Positions 9,529 through 19,019 of a stretch of DNA of 64,000 bases are shown piece after piece (position 1 is the stretch's first letter; each line of letters opens with the position of its first letter). The stretch lies in contig NZ_JAENHM010000058.1 in NCBI RefSeq assembly GCF_016595245.1, forward strand, positions 299,518-363,517, in the 5' to 3' direction. The notes under the pieces were generated by a model. It was given only the letters and a program-made list of their open reading frames with translations, ran no database searches and was not told the DNA's origin. Both the position numbers and the translations under genes were made by a program. This DNA is from Azospirillum endophyticum. Lineage in GTDB: Bacteria; Pseudomonadota; Alphaproteobacteria; Azospirillales; Azospirillaceae.

Positions 9529-9536
9529 AGATCCCC

Positions 9537-10007
9537 TTACAGCGGCGCCAGACCCGCCATGATGTGCGTCTTGCGGTCGGCGTAGGCGCTGCCCAGTTCG
9601 GCGGCGCGGTCGTCGTCCAGCACCTCCTTGGCCTCCTCGAACAGCTCCTCCTCCTCCTCGTCCAGGTGGTGGCGGACCAGTTCGCCCAGCACCTGGAGCT
9701 TTTCCTTCCAGCCGCTGTCCGTGGTCTTCATCGCGTTCAACTCATCCAGCAGGCCGTTGATGAGGTGATGCTCGTTCAACCCCTCAATGGTTTCGGACTT
9801 CGCTTCCTTGGCCTTCTTCAGCGACGCGTAGAAGACGCCCTCCTCCACCTTCGAATGGGCCCACAGCTCGCGCTGCAATTCCTCGAACACGGCGCGGCCG
9901 CTGCCATTGGCTTTCTCGGTCTTGTCGAGAAGGCCGCGGATGGTGTCGTGGTCGGTCTTGATGCGGGCGAAGATGTCGGCCTGGGTACCGGTGGTCTTGC
10001 TGGCCAT
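9537..10007 (-). CDS. Hemerythrin HHE-domain protein
   Basis: A 156-residue four-helix hemerythrin-type protein expected to hold a non-heme di-iron site for O2, NO or iron handling. Candidate ligands are visible in order: KTDHDTIRGLL, HSKVEEGVFY, NEHHLINGLLDEL and RHHLDEEEEELF. The start at 10007 has AAGGA at the right distance; the longer frame adds six residues without one. It is followed leftward by a REP-like palindrome. Upstream lie a small Cys protein and a UspA protein in the same orientation, suggesting a stress group, although spacing does not prove an operon. Confidence 0.85.
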   Translation of the reverse strand: MASKTTGTQADIFARIKTDHDTIRGLLDKTEKANGSGRAVFEELQRELWAHSKVEEGVFYASLKKAKEAKSETIEGLNEHHLINGLLDELNAMKTTDSGWKEKLQVLGELVRHHLDEEEEELFEEAKEVLDDDRAAELGSAYADRKTHIMAGLAPL

Positions 10008-10113
10008 CGTCGGGGTCCTTGGCAATTGTCAGGGGGAGCTGTCATCGTGGACAGTCGTCGAACGGTTGCCAATAGAACCCCGCCGCGGCCGGACTGTTCC
10101 CGGCCCCGCGCCC

Positions 10114-10374
10114 TCACCCCTGCGGATGCGTTTCCACGAATTCCCGCAGCGTGTGCATCAGGTCCACCGCATGGGCGACCTGCCCATGGGCACAGGCCTC
10201 CGCGATATCGTCGGCAATGATGTGGGCGATGCGGTTGGGTCCGCCGGGGCAATGGGCAAGGCAATGGCCCATCTCCACCGCCACCATTTCCGGCAGATGC
10301 TCGTGTTCGGCGATCGCGTCGATCTCGGCTTCGGTGAGATCGCTCAGCGCGATGCAGTCCTTGATCGTCAACAT
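10114..10374 (-). CDS. Small Cys/His protein of unknown function
   Basis: An 86-residue soluble acidic protein that I do not recognise by family. The start at 10374 is set by a clear GGAGG ribosome site; a longer frame to 10482 has none. The helical sequence has EHEHLPEMVAVEMGHCLAHC followed by PGG, with two cysteines three residues apart near several histidines, which could bind metal or act in redox. It lies between hemerythrin and UspA genes on the same strand, so a stress role is plausible but unproven. Confidence 0.65.
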   Translation of the reverse strand: MLTIKDCIALSDLTEAEIDAIAEHEHLPEMVAVEMGHCLAHCPGGPNRIAHIIADDIAEACAHGQVAHAVDLMHTLREFVETHPQG

Positions 10375-10525
10375 GGCGCGTTCCTCCCGGGAACGGCCGG
10401 ACTGCCCTGCGGGCAGGATGCGAAGACGGTCCTGCTGAGACGGCCATCCTGCCAATGCCGACGCCGCACGGCACCCCGCCAAGTCAAGGCGACGGGGAAA
10501 CCGCGCGGCCGAAAACCGGCGAAAA

Positions 10526-11392
10526 TCAGTGAGCCATCAGAACCGGCAGCCCGGCATGGTTCAGCACGTAGCGCGTGACACCGCCCAGGATCATTTCCCG
10601 CATCCGGCTGTGGCCGTAGCCGCCCATGACAAGCAGGTCGGCGCCCAGCTCCACGGCTTTCTTGGTGACCGTCTCCCCGACGGGTTCCGATCCCGGTTGC
10701 AATATAGTTAACTCAGGGTTAACCCCCTGCCAAGCGAGATATTGGGCAATGCGACGTCCTGTCGCGCCGTCCGTCACCGAAGTTTCGGCGGTCAGGACAT
10801 GGACGCGGTCGGCACTGCGCAGGAAGGGCAGGGCCGCGGCGACGGCGCGCGTGGCTTCCGTCTTGCCGTTCCAGGCGACGGCGACGGTGTGGCCGATCTC
10901 CGCCGGCAGGGTTTTCGGCACCAGCAGCACCGGCCGGGCGGAGCCGAGAAGCGCCGTCTCCATGGTGGTGTATCCCTGCGTGTCCGCCTCGATGGAGGTG
11001 TGGGCGCAGACGATCAGGTCGGACAGGCGGCCTTCGGCGGGCACCACGTCCTCGATCCGGCCGACGACCTCGCGCCAGGAGGCGGACGGCGCCTCGACCC
11101 CGCCGGGGACCTCGCGAATCTCGATCCCGGCCGCGGCGACGGCGGCGTCGAAAGAGCGGCGGGCGGCGGCGCGATGGTTGTTCGACTCCGTCTCGGCCGC
11201 ACGCATGATCTCGTCCACCATGGCGCCGGACATGCCTTCGCCCAGCATCGGCACGGCATCGCGCGGGTCGAGGCTGACGAACAAGCCGACGAGATGGGCG
11301 TCGAAGTCCCGCGCCACCGCAACCGCCCCCTTCAGGGCCACCGGATCGTTGTCACTGCCGCACAGCGGCACAAGGATGGTCTTGTAGGTCAT
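10526..11392 (-). CDS. Universal stress protein, two UspA domains
   Basis: A 288-residue protein with two UspA folds in tandem. The first begins TYKTILVPLCGSDND; the second begins HTVAVAWNGKTEATRAV and ends with the nucleotide-binding signature MGGYGHSRMREMILGGVTR. Only the second half has the complete G-2X-G-9X-G(S/T)-type loop, so ATP binding probably resides there. The start at 11392 is preceded by GGAGGAGT. Located beside other stress-type genes. Confidence 0.9.
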   Translation of the reverse strand: MTYKTILVPLCGSDNDPVALKGAVAVARDFDAHLVGLFVSLDPRDAVPMLGEGMSGAMVDEIMRAAETESNNHRAAARRSFDAAVAAAGIEIREVPGGVEAPSASWREVVGRIEDVVPAEGRLSDLIVCAHTSIEADTQGYTTMETALLGSARPVLLVPKTLPAEIGHTVAVAWNGKTEATRAVAAALPFLRSADRVHVLTAETSVTDGATGRRIAQYLAWQGVNPELTILQPGSEPVGETVTKKAVELGADLLVMGGYGHSRMREMILGGVTRYVLNHAGLPVLMAH

Positions 11393-11560
11393 GGACTCCT
11401 CCCGGACCGTTCGAGCGGCCCTTCCTCGACGGTGGCGGCCCGTCCGCCGGGGCGGCGGACGATTCTTCACCGTACCGTCTCATTCGCCCCATCGTCGCTG
11501 CGGTCCACGGCCCGGGACGGGAGGCCGCAGCCCTTGATAAGATGGTGTCGCTTCCCGGAA

Positions 11561-13132
11561 TTAGGCCAAGCTTGCCCGGGCGTCGTCCAGCACATCCGAC
11601 GCAACCCTGCCAGAATCCAGGCGCGTCCAGCCGATGGTCCCCAAATCATAGGATTCCTGCCGTTCCGCCACATCGGCGGTGGCGTCGGAGGCATCATTGC
11701 GACGATTGGTCACACGTTCCATCCGCTCCGACAGCGGCGCCTCCATCCAGATGCCGTCGAACCGCAACCCGGCCGCCGCCGCAACCGCTTCGATCCGGCG
11801 GCGCTCGTCCGGCCGGGCGCTGACCGCATCGACCACCACGGCTTGGCCGGCTCCCAGCACCGCCGCCGCCCGCCGGCACAGCTCGGCATAGACCCGCTCC
11901 GTGACCGCCGGCGCATACCCCCCGGAGGGCAACCGGTCGGTGTCGGCCGCTCCGCACAGCCGCTTGCGCAGCACGTCGCTGCGCAGCACCACCGCACCGG
12001 GCGCCGGCCCCAGTCCCGGCGCGATCCCCAGCGCAAGCCGGGTCTTGCCACTACCCGAAAGCCCGCCGACCGCGACCAGCCGCGCCGGCGCCGGCTCCAG
12101 CGCGGCGAGGGCCTGGTCCAGGTAGCGTCGCGCTTCGTCGGCCAGCCCCTCCGCCTTCCCACCCAACCGCAGCGCCGCGGCCGACACCTTGGCCCGCACC
12201 GCGGCGCGCAGCGACAGGAAAAGCGGCAGCGCCGCCAGCCCAGCGTAATCCCCCGTCTCCTCCAGGTAGCGGTTCAGCACCAGGTTGCCCAGCGGCCGCA
12301 GCCCTCGGTGATCCAGATCCATCAGCAGGAAGGCGAGGTCGTAGAGGACGTCGGCCACCGCCAGCGCCTCGTCGAACTCGATGGCGTCGAACAGCGTCGG
12401 CTCGCCGTCCAGCAGGACGATGTTGCGCAGATGCAGGTCGCCATGGCCGTGACGGACGAACCCGGTCCGTCGCCGCTCCTCCAGCAACGGCGCCAGCCGG
12501 TCGAGCGCGTCGCCCGTGCGCTCCGCCAGCCGCGCCACCGCCGCCGCGGGGAACAAATCCGGCGTGGCGCGCAGATCCTCGAAATTGCCGGCGGCCACCG
12601 CCCGCATCGCCGCCGCCCCACCGCCATCCGGCCGCCGGGCGGCCTCACGATGGAAGGCGGCGATCCGCTCGGCGAGGCGTCGCATCAGGTCGGGAGTCAG
12701 AGCCTGCCGCTCCGCCATCCGGTCGAACAGCGCCTCGTCCGGGAAGCGCGCCATCGACACCAGCCAGTCGACAGCTTCCCCCGCGCTTTCATCCTCGTCC
12801 AGCCGCAGTCGGCCGTCGTCCCCGCGGCGGATGGCGACCACCCCGCGATAGAGCGCCGGTGCGGTGCGGCGGTTGACCGCCAGCTCGGCCCGGCAGGCGG
12901 CATGGCGCTTCTCCACCGTCGAATAGTCGAGATAGGGATAGCGCACCGCGCGCTTCAGCTTCAGCGCCCGCTCGCCGACCAGGAACACAAGCGCGGCATG
13001 GGTATCGATCCGCTCCACCGCCCGCCCGCCGTGGGTGCGCGGATCACCGAGGAAGGCGATCGCCTCCTCCTGCTGGCCCGGGCCGGAACACCGGCCGGGA
13101 GACGGTTCGGCGGGATGCGCGGTCATGACCAT
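11561..13132 (-). CDS. Fused aminoglycoside-phosphotransferase-like / AAA ATPase
   Basis: A 523-residue two-domain protein. Residues about 20-340 resemble the APH/choline-kinase fold, with the catalytic loop HGDLHLRNIVLLDG and downstream DAIEFDE. Residues about 350-520 are a P-loop kinase-like domain with Walker A VGGLSGSGKTRLA and VVVDAVSARPDERRRIE. This domain pair is a known family of predicted kinases whose substrate is unresolved; it should not be read as an antibiotic-resistance gene. Monocistronic, with a weak ribosome site. Confidence 0.82.
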   Translation of the reverse strand: MVMTAHPAEPSPGRCSGPGQQEEAIAFLGDPRTHGGRAVERIDTHAALVFLVGERALKLKRAVRYPYLDYSTVEKRHAACRAELAVNRRTAPALYRGVVAIRRGDDGRLRLDEDESAGEAVDWLVSMARFPDEALFDRMAERQALTPDLMRRLAERIAAFHREAARRPDGGGAAAMRAVAAGNFEDLRATPDLFPAAAVARLAERTGDALDRLAPLLEERRRTGFVRHGHGDLHLRNIVLLDGEPTLFDAIEFDEALAVADVLYDLAFLLMDLDHRGLRPLGNLVLNRYLEETGDYAGLAALPLFLSLRAAVRAKVSAAALRLGGKAEGLADEARRYLDQALAALEPAPARLVAVGGLSGSGKTRLALGIAPGLGPAPGAVVLRSDVLRKRLCGAADTDRLPSGGYAPAVTERVYAELCRRAAAVLGAGQAVVVDAVSARPDERRRIEAVAAAAGLRFDGIWMEAPLSERMERVTNRRNDASDATADVAERQESYDLGTIGWTRLDSGRVASDVLDDARASLA

Positions 13133-13305
13133 AGAATAACAGAGGAGGGCGCCGCAGCGCTTCTGCTTTCATGGTTGAAACGCAGATGGCGATGGCGACA
13201 TCATAGGGTTAGTGCGGATACGCCATGGGTCGGTTGCCACGCCCCATCGTTATAGTGGCCGGACCGCATGGGTCCGGTCCGACGTGTCGCCGGGAGGGGG
13301 TGCCC

Positions 13306-13950
13306 GTGAACCGCCTGTTGAGCCGCCAGAGGAGGTCCCGGGGGAGTTCCCGGAGGAGTTCCCTGCCAGCCGCTCTGGCCGCCGGCCTGATCGGGCTTGC
13401 CGTGGCGGGAAGCGGAACGGCGCGGGCGGAGTCCATCGACGCCGACGGCCGTTTCGGCGGCTGGGCGTTGGGCGGCCTCGCCTACAGCCTGCAGCCACCG
13501 GCGGAAAGCAACCTCACCGTCCTGAACAGCAAGGTCCGGATCGGCTCGTCGCTGCTCCCGCAGATCGAACCCTATGCCAACATCCAGCCCTGGATCGGGC
13601 CGGGCACGGGCAGCAGCCTGACCCCGCGCGGGGCGGTGAACGGGTTGGGTGCCGGGCTGGGCAGCGGACTGGGCGGAGGGTTGAGCGGCGGCGTGCTGGT
13701 CGACGTGCCGCTCGGCTCCTTCGTCTTCACCCCCAGCGTCGGCGCCGGCACCCTGCCTTCCGCCCGGCGCGAAGGAGGCCCCACCACCGAGTTCCGCTCG
13801 CAGCTGGAGTTGGGATACGAGTTCGACAACAAGTCCCGCTTCAGCCTGGGTTACAGCCGCATCGTCAACGACGCCGCGGCCGGCGATCCGGCGGCCGGCA
13901 CCAACAACGTCTTCGGTCTCTACTACCGCCTGCCCTTCGGCGGGCCGTGA
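13306..13950 (+). CDS. Exported beta-rich envelope protein
   Basis: A 214-residue protein starting at GTG 13306 behind a strong GGGAGGGGG site; the upstream in-frame extension has no homology-like content. A signal peptide is clear (basic RRSSLPAALAAGLIGLAVAG, cleavage near TARAES). The mature part alternates hydrophobic and polar residues and ends in an aromatic-bounded strand (NVFGLYYRLPFGGP), suggesting a small outer-membrane beta-barrel. A low-complexity Gly stretch (GLGAGLGSGLGGGLSGG) lies in the middle. Function unknown. Confidence 0.6.
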   Translation: MNRLLSRQRRSRGSSRRSSLPAALAAGLIGLAVAGSGTARAESIDADGRFGGWALGGLAYSLQPPAESNLTVLNSKVRIGSSLLPQIEPYANIQPWIGPGTGSSLTPRGAVNGLGAGLGSGLGGGLSGGVLVDVPLGSFVFTPSVGAGTLPSARREGGPTTEFRSQLELGYEFDNKSRFSLGYSRIVNDAAAGDPAAGTNNVFGLYYRLPFGGP

Positions 13951-14098
13951 CGTCGATCGCCGGACGAAGACCAGGGTCGGGACATCGTGTCGCGGCGTCT
14001 TGCCCGGGCGATGCGCGCGTGACGGCGGCGCCTTAACCGCATCTTAAACATGATTGGCTCAAGTGGACGCGGACCGAACGCTCTCCGGGGAATCCACC

Positions 14099-14644
14099 AT
14101 GGCCACCAAGCGCAAGACCGCCGCCTCCGCCGCTCCCGCAACCGCGCCTGCCGCAGCCGCGCCCGTGTTCGAGGCTCCGGCGGAGAGCTGGGCCGACACC
14201 ATCCTGCGCACCAACTTCGCGTCGGTGGAACAGGACAGCATCGTCCTGCTGCAGGCGGCCAGCACCCTGCTGGAGTCGGATGCGCCGGAGAAGGTCAACA
14301 TCGCGCTGGACCAGAACCTGAAGCTGTGGATCGCCATCAAGGCGGTCCTGCTGAACGAGGACTGCCCGGTCGAGCCCGAGGTGAAGGCCAACCTGCGCAA
14401 TCTGGCGCAGTTCGTCGTCTCCACCACCATGCTGGCGACCCAGGGTACGATCGAGACGCGCAAGCTGGTCTCGCTCGCCCGCCTGAACATGAACATCGCC
14501 GAGGGCCTGCTGAGCGGCCAGCGCAACCGCATGATCCAGGAACGAGCCTATCAGATCTGGGAAGAGGACGGCCGTCCCGAAGGCCGCGGACAGGAACACT
14601 GGCTGCGCGCCGAATCCGAAATCTCCGGCCTGTTCAAGGTCTAA
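14099..14644 (+). CDS. FlaF-like protein fused to DUF2934
   Basis: A 181-residue protein. After an Ala/Pro-rich leader (residues 1-30), residues about 30-140 resemble the alphaproteobacterial flagellin-synthesis regulator FlaF: LDQNLKLWIAIKAVL, PEVKANLRNLAQFV and SLARLNMNIAEGLL match its three helices. Residues about 145-178 are a DUF2934 motif (IQERAYQIWEEDGRPEGR then EHWLRAESE). Start: ATG 14099 after CCGGGGAA. No flagellar genes are visible within the window, so flagellin control is only a family-based suggestion. Confidence 0.7.
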   Translation: MATKRKTAASAAPATAPAAAAPVFEAPAESWADTILRTNFASVEQDSIVLLQAASTLLESDAPEKVNIALDQNLKLWIAIKAVLLNEDCPVEPEVKANLRNLAQFVVSTTMLATQGTIETRKLVSLARLNMNIAEGLLSGQRNRMIQERAYQIWEEDGRPEGRGQEHWLRAESEISGLFKV

Positions 14645-14764
14645 GCGACAGCTCGGCGTCCGGCCCCGGAAAGGTTTACGCAACACCGCCATACCGCATC
14701 GGCATGACCGCCCGCGTCGCGATCCCGTGACGCGGGCGGCAACGCTTGGTAGGGTCGGTACATC

Positions 14765-15706
14765 GTGACCGTCCCGCCGCCCCCCCTCCCCAAGCCTCAC
14801 AAGCGCGTCGACGACACTCCGCTCGGCATCGGATCGATGCTGATATCCGTGCTGTTCTTCTCGCTGATGAACGTCCTGGCGAAGCTCCTGATGGACCGCT
14901 TCCCGGTGACCGAGGTCATGTTCTTCCGCAGCCTGTTCGCGCTGATCCCGGTCTGCCTCGCGATCCATCTCGGCAAGGGCTTCGCGACGACGCTGCGCAC
15001 CCGCTATCCCTGGGGCCATATGGGGCGGTCGCTGATCGGGCTGACCACCATGATCGCCATGTTCTGGTCCTTCCATCTGCTGCCGCTGGGCGACGCCATC
15101 GCGCTGAACTTCGCCGCCCCGCTGTTCCTCACCGCCCTGTCAGTGCCGCTGCTGAGCGAGAAGGTCGGCATCCACCGCTGGAGCGCCGTCCTGGTCGGCT
15201 TCGTCGGCGTGCTCATCATCGTCCGCCCCAGCGGCGACGTGCTGAACCTGGGTGCCGTCATCGCCCTGTTCGGCGCGCTGACCAACGCGTTGGCGATGAT
15301 CGCCATCCGCCAGCTGAGCCGGACCGAGCCGCCGGACACCATCGTCTTCTACTTCACCTTGCTGACCACCCTTCTGCTGGGCCTGTCCCTGCCCTTCTCC
15401 TGGGTCACGCCGGATCCGATCGGTTGGCTCATGCTGCTGGCGACCGGACTGTTCGGCGGCTGCGGCCAGTTGATGCTGACGCGCGCCTATTCCTTGGCGC
15501 CGGCCGCCGTGGTGGCGCCGCTGAACTACACCTCGCTGCTGCTGGCGGTCGTCTTCGGCTGGTTCCTGTGGGGAGAGGTGCCGACCGCCACCATGGCGGC
15601 CGGTGCCGCCGTGGTGATGGCGAGCGGCCTCTACATCCTGCACCGCGAGACCCGGCGCCGCACCACCGTGACCCAGCCGCTCCCGGCCGGGGACGGCGAC
15701 GACTGA
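14765..15706 (+). CDS. EamA/DMT-superfamily transporter
   Basis: A 313-residue inner-membrane protein with about ten hydrophobic helices arranged as two EamA repeats (residues about 20-150 and 160-295), the standard drug/metabolite transporter plan. RSLFALIPV and LNYTSLLLAVVFGWFLWGE are typical segments. The substrate cannot be inferred. GTG start with GGTAGGG upstream. It precedes the DUF4175 gene by 228 bp. Confidence 0.88.
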   Translation: MTVPPPPLPKPHKRVDDTPLGIGSMLISVLFFSLMNVLAKLLMDRFPVTEVMFFRSLFALIPVCLAIHLGKGFATTLRTRYPWGHMGRSLIGLTTMIAMFWSFHLLPLGDAIALNFAAPLFLTALSVPLLSEKVGIHRWSAVLVGFVGVLIIVRPSGDVLNLGAVIALFGALTNALAMIAIRQLSRTEPPDTIVFYFTLLTTLLLGLSLPFSWVTPDPIGWLMLLATGLFGGCGQLMLTRAYSLAPAAVVAPLNYTSLLLAVVFGWFLWGEVPTATMAAGAAVVMASGLYILHRETRRRTTVTQPLPAGDGDD

Positions 15707-15934
15707 CGACACCCGGTCGCTCCCATCCGAAATTTCAGCCTGCCGCCGCACGTCATAGTTTCGCCATCGCGTGATGATGGGCTGTACCATCCCGCCGGAG
15801 ACGAGTTGGCGGGCGGGTGAGGAGTCGGTGGGCAAAAGCCGCCGGCGGCGCCTATATGATTGGTTCGCGCAGCATGACCGGGCCGCGGCAGGTGAACCGC
15901 CGGACCGGCTGCAGTCCGGCGCGGAGGGGGCGGC

Positions 15935-18667
15935 ATGAAACAGAACGAGCGACGCGGCGCTGGACCTGACGAGGGTCATGACGCGGATCCGGCCGAGGAC
16001 GGAGCGGCGGGGGTGACGGAACCCCATGTCCGCCTTGCCCAGGCCCGCGCGGCGCTGACGTGGGAACGGCTGGGGCCGGCGCTGTGGGCGCCGCTGTCGG
16101 TGCTGGGCGCCTTCCTGGCGCTCGCGCTGCTGAACCTGCTGGTCCTGCTGCCGGGCTGGCTGCACGGACTGGCCCTGCTGGTGCTCGCCGCCGCCTTCCT
16201 GCTGTCGCTCGTCATCGGAATCCGCCGCTTCCGCGCCCCGGCGCAGGACGAGGCCCGCCGCCGGCTGGAGCGGGACAGCGGACTTGCCCATCGCCCCCTG
16301 CACACCCTGCGCGACCGCCCCGCCGGCAACGACCCGACCGCCCAGGCGCTGTGGCGCCTGCACCAGGAACGCACCCGCGCCGCCATGCGCGGCCTGCGCG
16401 TCGCCTGGCCGGGCACCGAGGTGCCGTCGCACGACCGCTACGCCCTGCGCGCGCTGGTGATCCTGACGCTGGTGGTCGCCGGTGCCGCCGCCTGGGGCGA
16501 CTGGCGGCCCCGGATCGCCGCCGCCCTGACCCCGCAATTCGCCGGCGGCACCGCCACCGCCGCGGCGACGCTCGATCTCTGGATCAACCCGCCCGACTAC
16601 ACCGGCCTGCCGCCGGTCTTCCTCAAATCCGGCTCCACCGCCAGGCCCGCCGCGCAGCAGGCCTCCACCCAGCAGACCGCCGGTTCTGCCGCCGCCCCCG
16701 CGCAGCCACCCGCCGACCAGCCGGTGCAGGTGCCGCAGGGCAGCCTCGTCCTGGCCCGCGTCACCGGCGGCAGCGGCACCCCCAGCCTGGAGGCCAGCGA
16801 CCGGACCGACCCGTTCGAGGCGGTGGATTCCGCCAATTTCCAGGTGCAGAAGCCGGTGACCGGCGGCACCCGGATTTCCGTCACCCAGGGTGGCCGCACG
16901 CTGGGCTCCTGGCCGATCCAGGTGGTGCCCGACCGCACCCCCATCATCGCCCACGCCACGCCGCCCGCCGCCGGCGAACGCGGCGCGCTGAAGCTGGACT
17001 ATGCCGCCCGCGACGATTACGGCCTGACCGAAGTGAAGGCGCAGGTCCGCCTGGCGCCGGAGGTTCCCCCCGCCGCCGTCCCGGGGAGCAGCGGCGCGGG
17101 AAAAGCCGAGGCTGCGCCGAAAGCCCCGCAACAGGCCGAAGCCGACGCGATGCTGGAATTCCCGCTGTCGCTGCCCGGCGTCCGCCCGAAGGAGGCGCAC
17201 GGCACCGCCTTCCAGGATTTGACCGCCCATCCCTGGGCCGGCATGCCGGTGACGGTGCGGCTGACCGCGACCGACGGCGCCGGCCAGACCGGCCGGTCGG
17301 AGGATGCGGCCATCATCCTGCCTGAACGGACCTTCAATCATCCCGTCGCCCGCGCCATCATCGACCAGCGCAAGGTCCTGACCCGCAATCCGCAGGGATC
17401 GCGGGTCCAGGTCGCCCGCGCGCTGGCGGAGATTTCCTCGCGTCCCGGCACCTATGGCGACGATATCGTCGCCTTCCTGTCGCTGCGCACCGCCATGGCC
17501 CGGCTGATGCTGGACCAGGGCGCCGACTCCGTCCCCGCCCTCCAGCAGCTGTTGTGGGAGACCGCGCTGCGCATCGAGGACGGCGGGTTGTCGCTGGCCG
17601 AAAAGGATCTGCGCGACGCCGAGAAACGGCTGTCCGAGGCCCTGGACAAGAACGCCTCCGACGAGGAGCTGAACCGGCTGATGGACGAGTTGCAGGCGGC
17701 GCTCGACAAGTTCATGGACGCCATGGAACAGCGGATGATGGAGGCCCTGCAGCGGGGCGAGCAGATCCCGATGGTCCCGCCGGAGATGGCCGACCGGATG
17801 ACCGACCGCAACGACCTGCAGCAGATGCTCGACCAGATGCGCGAGATGGCGCAGACGGGGTCGCGCGATGCCGCCCGCCAGATGCTGTCGCAGCTCCAGC
17901 AGATGCTGGAGAACATGCGCTCCGGCGCGATGGCCCAGATGAACCAGCAGAACGGCCAGCAGCAGCAGAACCAGTCCTGGGAGATGATGCAGCAGCTGCA
18001 GAAGCTGGCCCAGCAGCAGCAGCAGCTCCTCGACCAGAGCTTCCGCCAGTCGCAGGAGTCGATGGACCAGCAGGGACAGCAGGGCGAGCAGCCCCGCGGC
18101 CGCCAGCCCAACCAGCGCCGCAACCAGAACGGCCAGCAACAGAACGGGCAGCAGAATCCGGGCAGCCCGACCCTGCAGAAGCAGGCCGAACAGCAGGAGG
18201 CGCTGCGCCGCCAGCTGGGCGAGCTGATGCGCCGGATGGGCGAGCAGCAGGGCGGCGAGATCCCGCAGCCGCTGGGCCGCGCCGAGCGTGCGATGCGCGA
18301 CGCCGCACAGGCGCTGCAGCAGGGCGCCCCCGGAGCCGCCGTGCCGTCGCAGACCGAAGCGATGGAACAGCTCCAGCAGGGCATGCAGGGCATGGCCGAA
18401 CAGATGGCCCAGCAGATGATGATGGGCCAGGGCCCGGCGATGATGGGCCAGCAGGGCCAGATGCCCCGCCCGGGCCGCGGCCGCGACCCGCTGGGCCGCC
18501 GGCCGTCCGGCTACGGCATGCAGGACTCCAACGACGTGAAGATCCCGGAACAGTCGGAACTCCAGCGCGCCCGCGAAATCCTCGACGAACTCCGCCGCCG
18601 CTCCGGGCAATACGGCCGCCCGCAGGAGGAGCGCAACTACATCGACCGGTTGCTAAAGCAATTCTGA
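15935..18667 (+). CDS. DUF4175 (TIGR02302-type) membrane protein, Gln-rich
   Basis: A 910-residue protein of a family found mainly in Alphaproteobacteria and of unknown function. Three hydrophobic helices lie near the N-terminus (residues about 50-70, 75-95 and 165-185), followed by a large region with beta-rich stretches (about 190-470). The C-terminal third is an extended helical region dominated by Gln, Met and Asn (about 560-830, with runs such as QQQQNQSWEMMQQLQKLAQ), probably coiled coil. The final residues (REERNYIDRLLKQF-like end) are conserved in the family. ATG start after GGAGGGGG. This region gives long antisense ORFs that are not genes. Confidence 0.85.
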   Translation: MKQNERRGAGPDEGHDADPAEDGAAGVTEPHVRLAQARAALTWERLGPALWAPLSVLGAFLALALLNLLVLLPGWLHGLALLVLAAAFLLSLVIGIRRFRAPAQDEARRRLERDSGLAHRPLHTLRDRPAGNDPTAQALWRLHQERTRAAMRGLRVAWPGTEVPSHDRYALRALVILTLVVAGAAAWGDWRPRIAAALTPQFAGGTATAAATLDLWINPPDYTGLPPVFLKSGSTARPAAQQASTQQTAGSAAAPAQPPADQPVQVPQGSLVLARVTGGSGTPSLEASDRTDPFEAVDSANFQVQKPVTGGTRISVTQGGRTLGSWPIQVVPDRTPIIAHATPPAAGERGALKLDYAARDDYGLTEVKAQVRLAPEVPPAAVPGSSGAGKAEAAPKAPQQAEADAMLEFPLSLPGVRPKEAHGTAFQDLTAHPWAGMPVTVRLTATDGAGQTGRSEDAAIILPERTFNHPVARAIIDQRKVLTRNPQGSRVQVARALAEISSRPGTYGDDIVAFLSLRTAMARLMLDQGADSVPALQQLLWETALRIEDGGLSLAEKDLRDAEKRLSEALDKNASDEELNRLMDELQAALDKFMDAMEQRMMEALQRGEQIPMVPPEMADRMTDRNDLQQMLDQMREMAQTGSRDAARQMLSQLQQMLENMRSGAMAQMNQQNGQQQQNQSWEMMQQLQKLAQQQQQLLDQSFRQSQESMDQQGQQGEQPRGRQPNQRRNQNGQQQNGQQNPGSPTLQKQAEQQEALRRQLGELMRRMGEQQGGEIPQPLGRAERAMRDAAQALQQGAPGAAVPSQTEAMEQLQQGMQGMAEQMAQQMMMGQGPAMMGQQGQMPRPGRGRDPLGRRPSGYGMQDSNDVKIPEQSELQRAREILDELRRRSGQYGRPQEERNYIDRLLKQF

Positions 18668-18720
18668 CGGGCGCCGGCACTCGCGCTTCCGGCGGTGCTG
18701 TGAAACGAAGACGGGGCAGC

Positions 18721-18751
18721 AAAAAACGGGACCGGGCGAAGCCGGTCCCGT
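18721..18751 (-). terminator. Intrinsic terminator of the 77-residue protein gene
   Basis: 10-bp stem ACGGGACCGG/CCGGTCCCGT with loop GCGAAG. Read on the minus strand it is followed by a U-run, as expected for a rho-independent terminator downstream of 18786-19019. Confidence 0.75.
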
Positions 18752-18785
18752 TCGGGACGCACTGAAGTTGCAGCGTTGCCGGTGA

Positions 18786-19019
18786 TTATTCGGTGGGACG
18801 CTCGTCATCCGGATTGTGGTTGGCGACGTGATCCTGCATCTGCTCGGTCTGCACGGCCTTGCTGTCCAGGCCGCGGGCGTCGGAATGACGGGACTTGTCG
18901 CGGTTCGACAGCACCGCGTTGTCGCCGATGGAACCGGCCGGCAGGTCGGTGGTGGCGCCCGCCCCGGTGCCCTTGCCCTGCCCGCTGGCGCTCATGTGCT
19001 TCTTGCTGGCATTCGCCAT
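18786..19019 (-). CDS. Small hydrophilic protein, unknown
   Basis: A 77-residue, highly polar, probably disordered protein rich in Ser, Gly, Asp and Asn (ASGQGKGTGAGATTDLPAGS; DHVANHNPDDERPTE at the end). No cysteine, no signal, no family I recognise. The start at 19019 begins MANASKKHM; the longer frame to 19103 is less likely. A proper intrinsic terminator follows it, which supports its being a real transcription unit. Small proteins of this composition are often stress-related, but I cannot assign a function. Confidence 0.6.
   Translation of the reverse strand: MANASKKHMSASGQGKGTGAGATTDLPAGSIGDNAVLSNRDKSRHSDARGLDSKAVQTEQMQDHVANHNPDDERPTE

Noticed and set aside
11561..13132. Antibiotic (aminoglycoside) resistance gene
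   Set aside because: The APH-like half is fused to a P-loop kinase domain, the pattern of a housekeeping family of unknown substrate.
17930..18450. CAG-rich tandem repeat or microsatellite
   Set aside because: The repetition follows Gln/Met codons of the DUF4175 coiled region and has no fixed unit.
15140..18610. 1156-codon open frame antisense to the DUF4175 gene
   Set aside because: It is a shadow of the Gln-rich coding region on the other strand: Leu/His/Gly-rich, without domains or a ribosome site.
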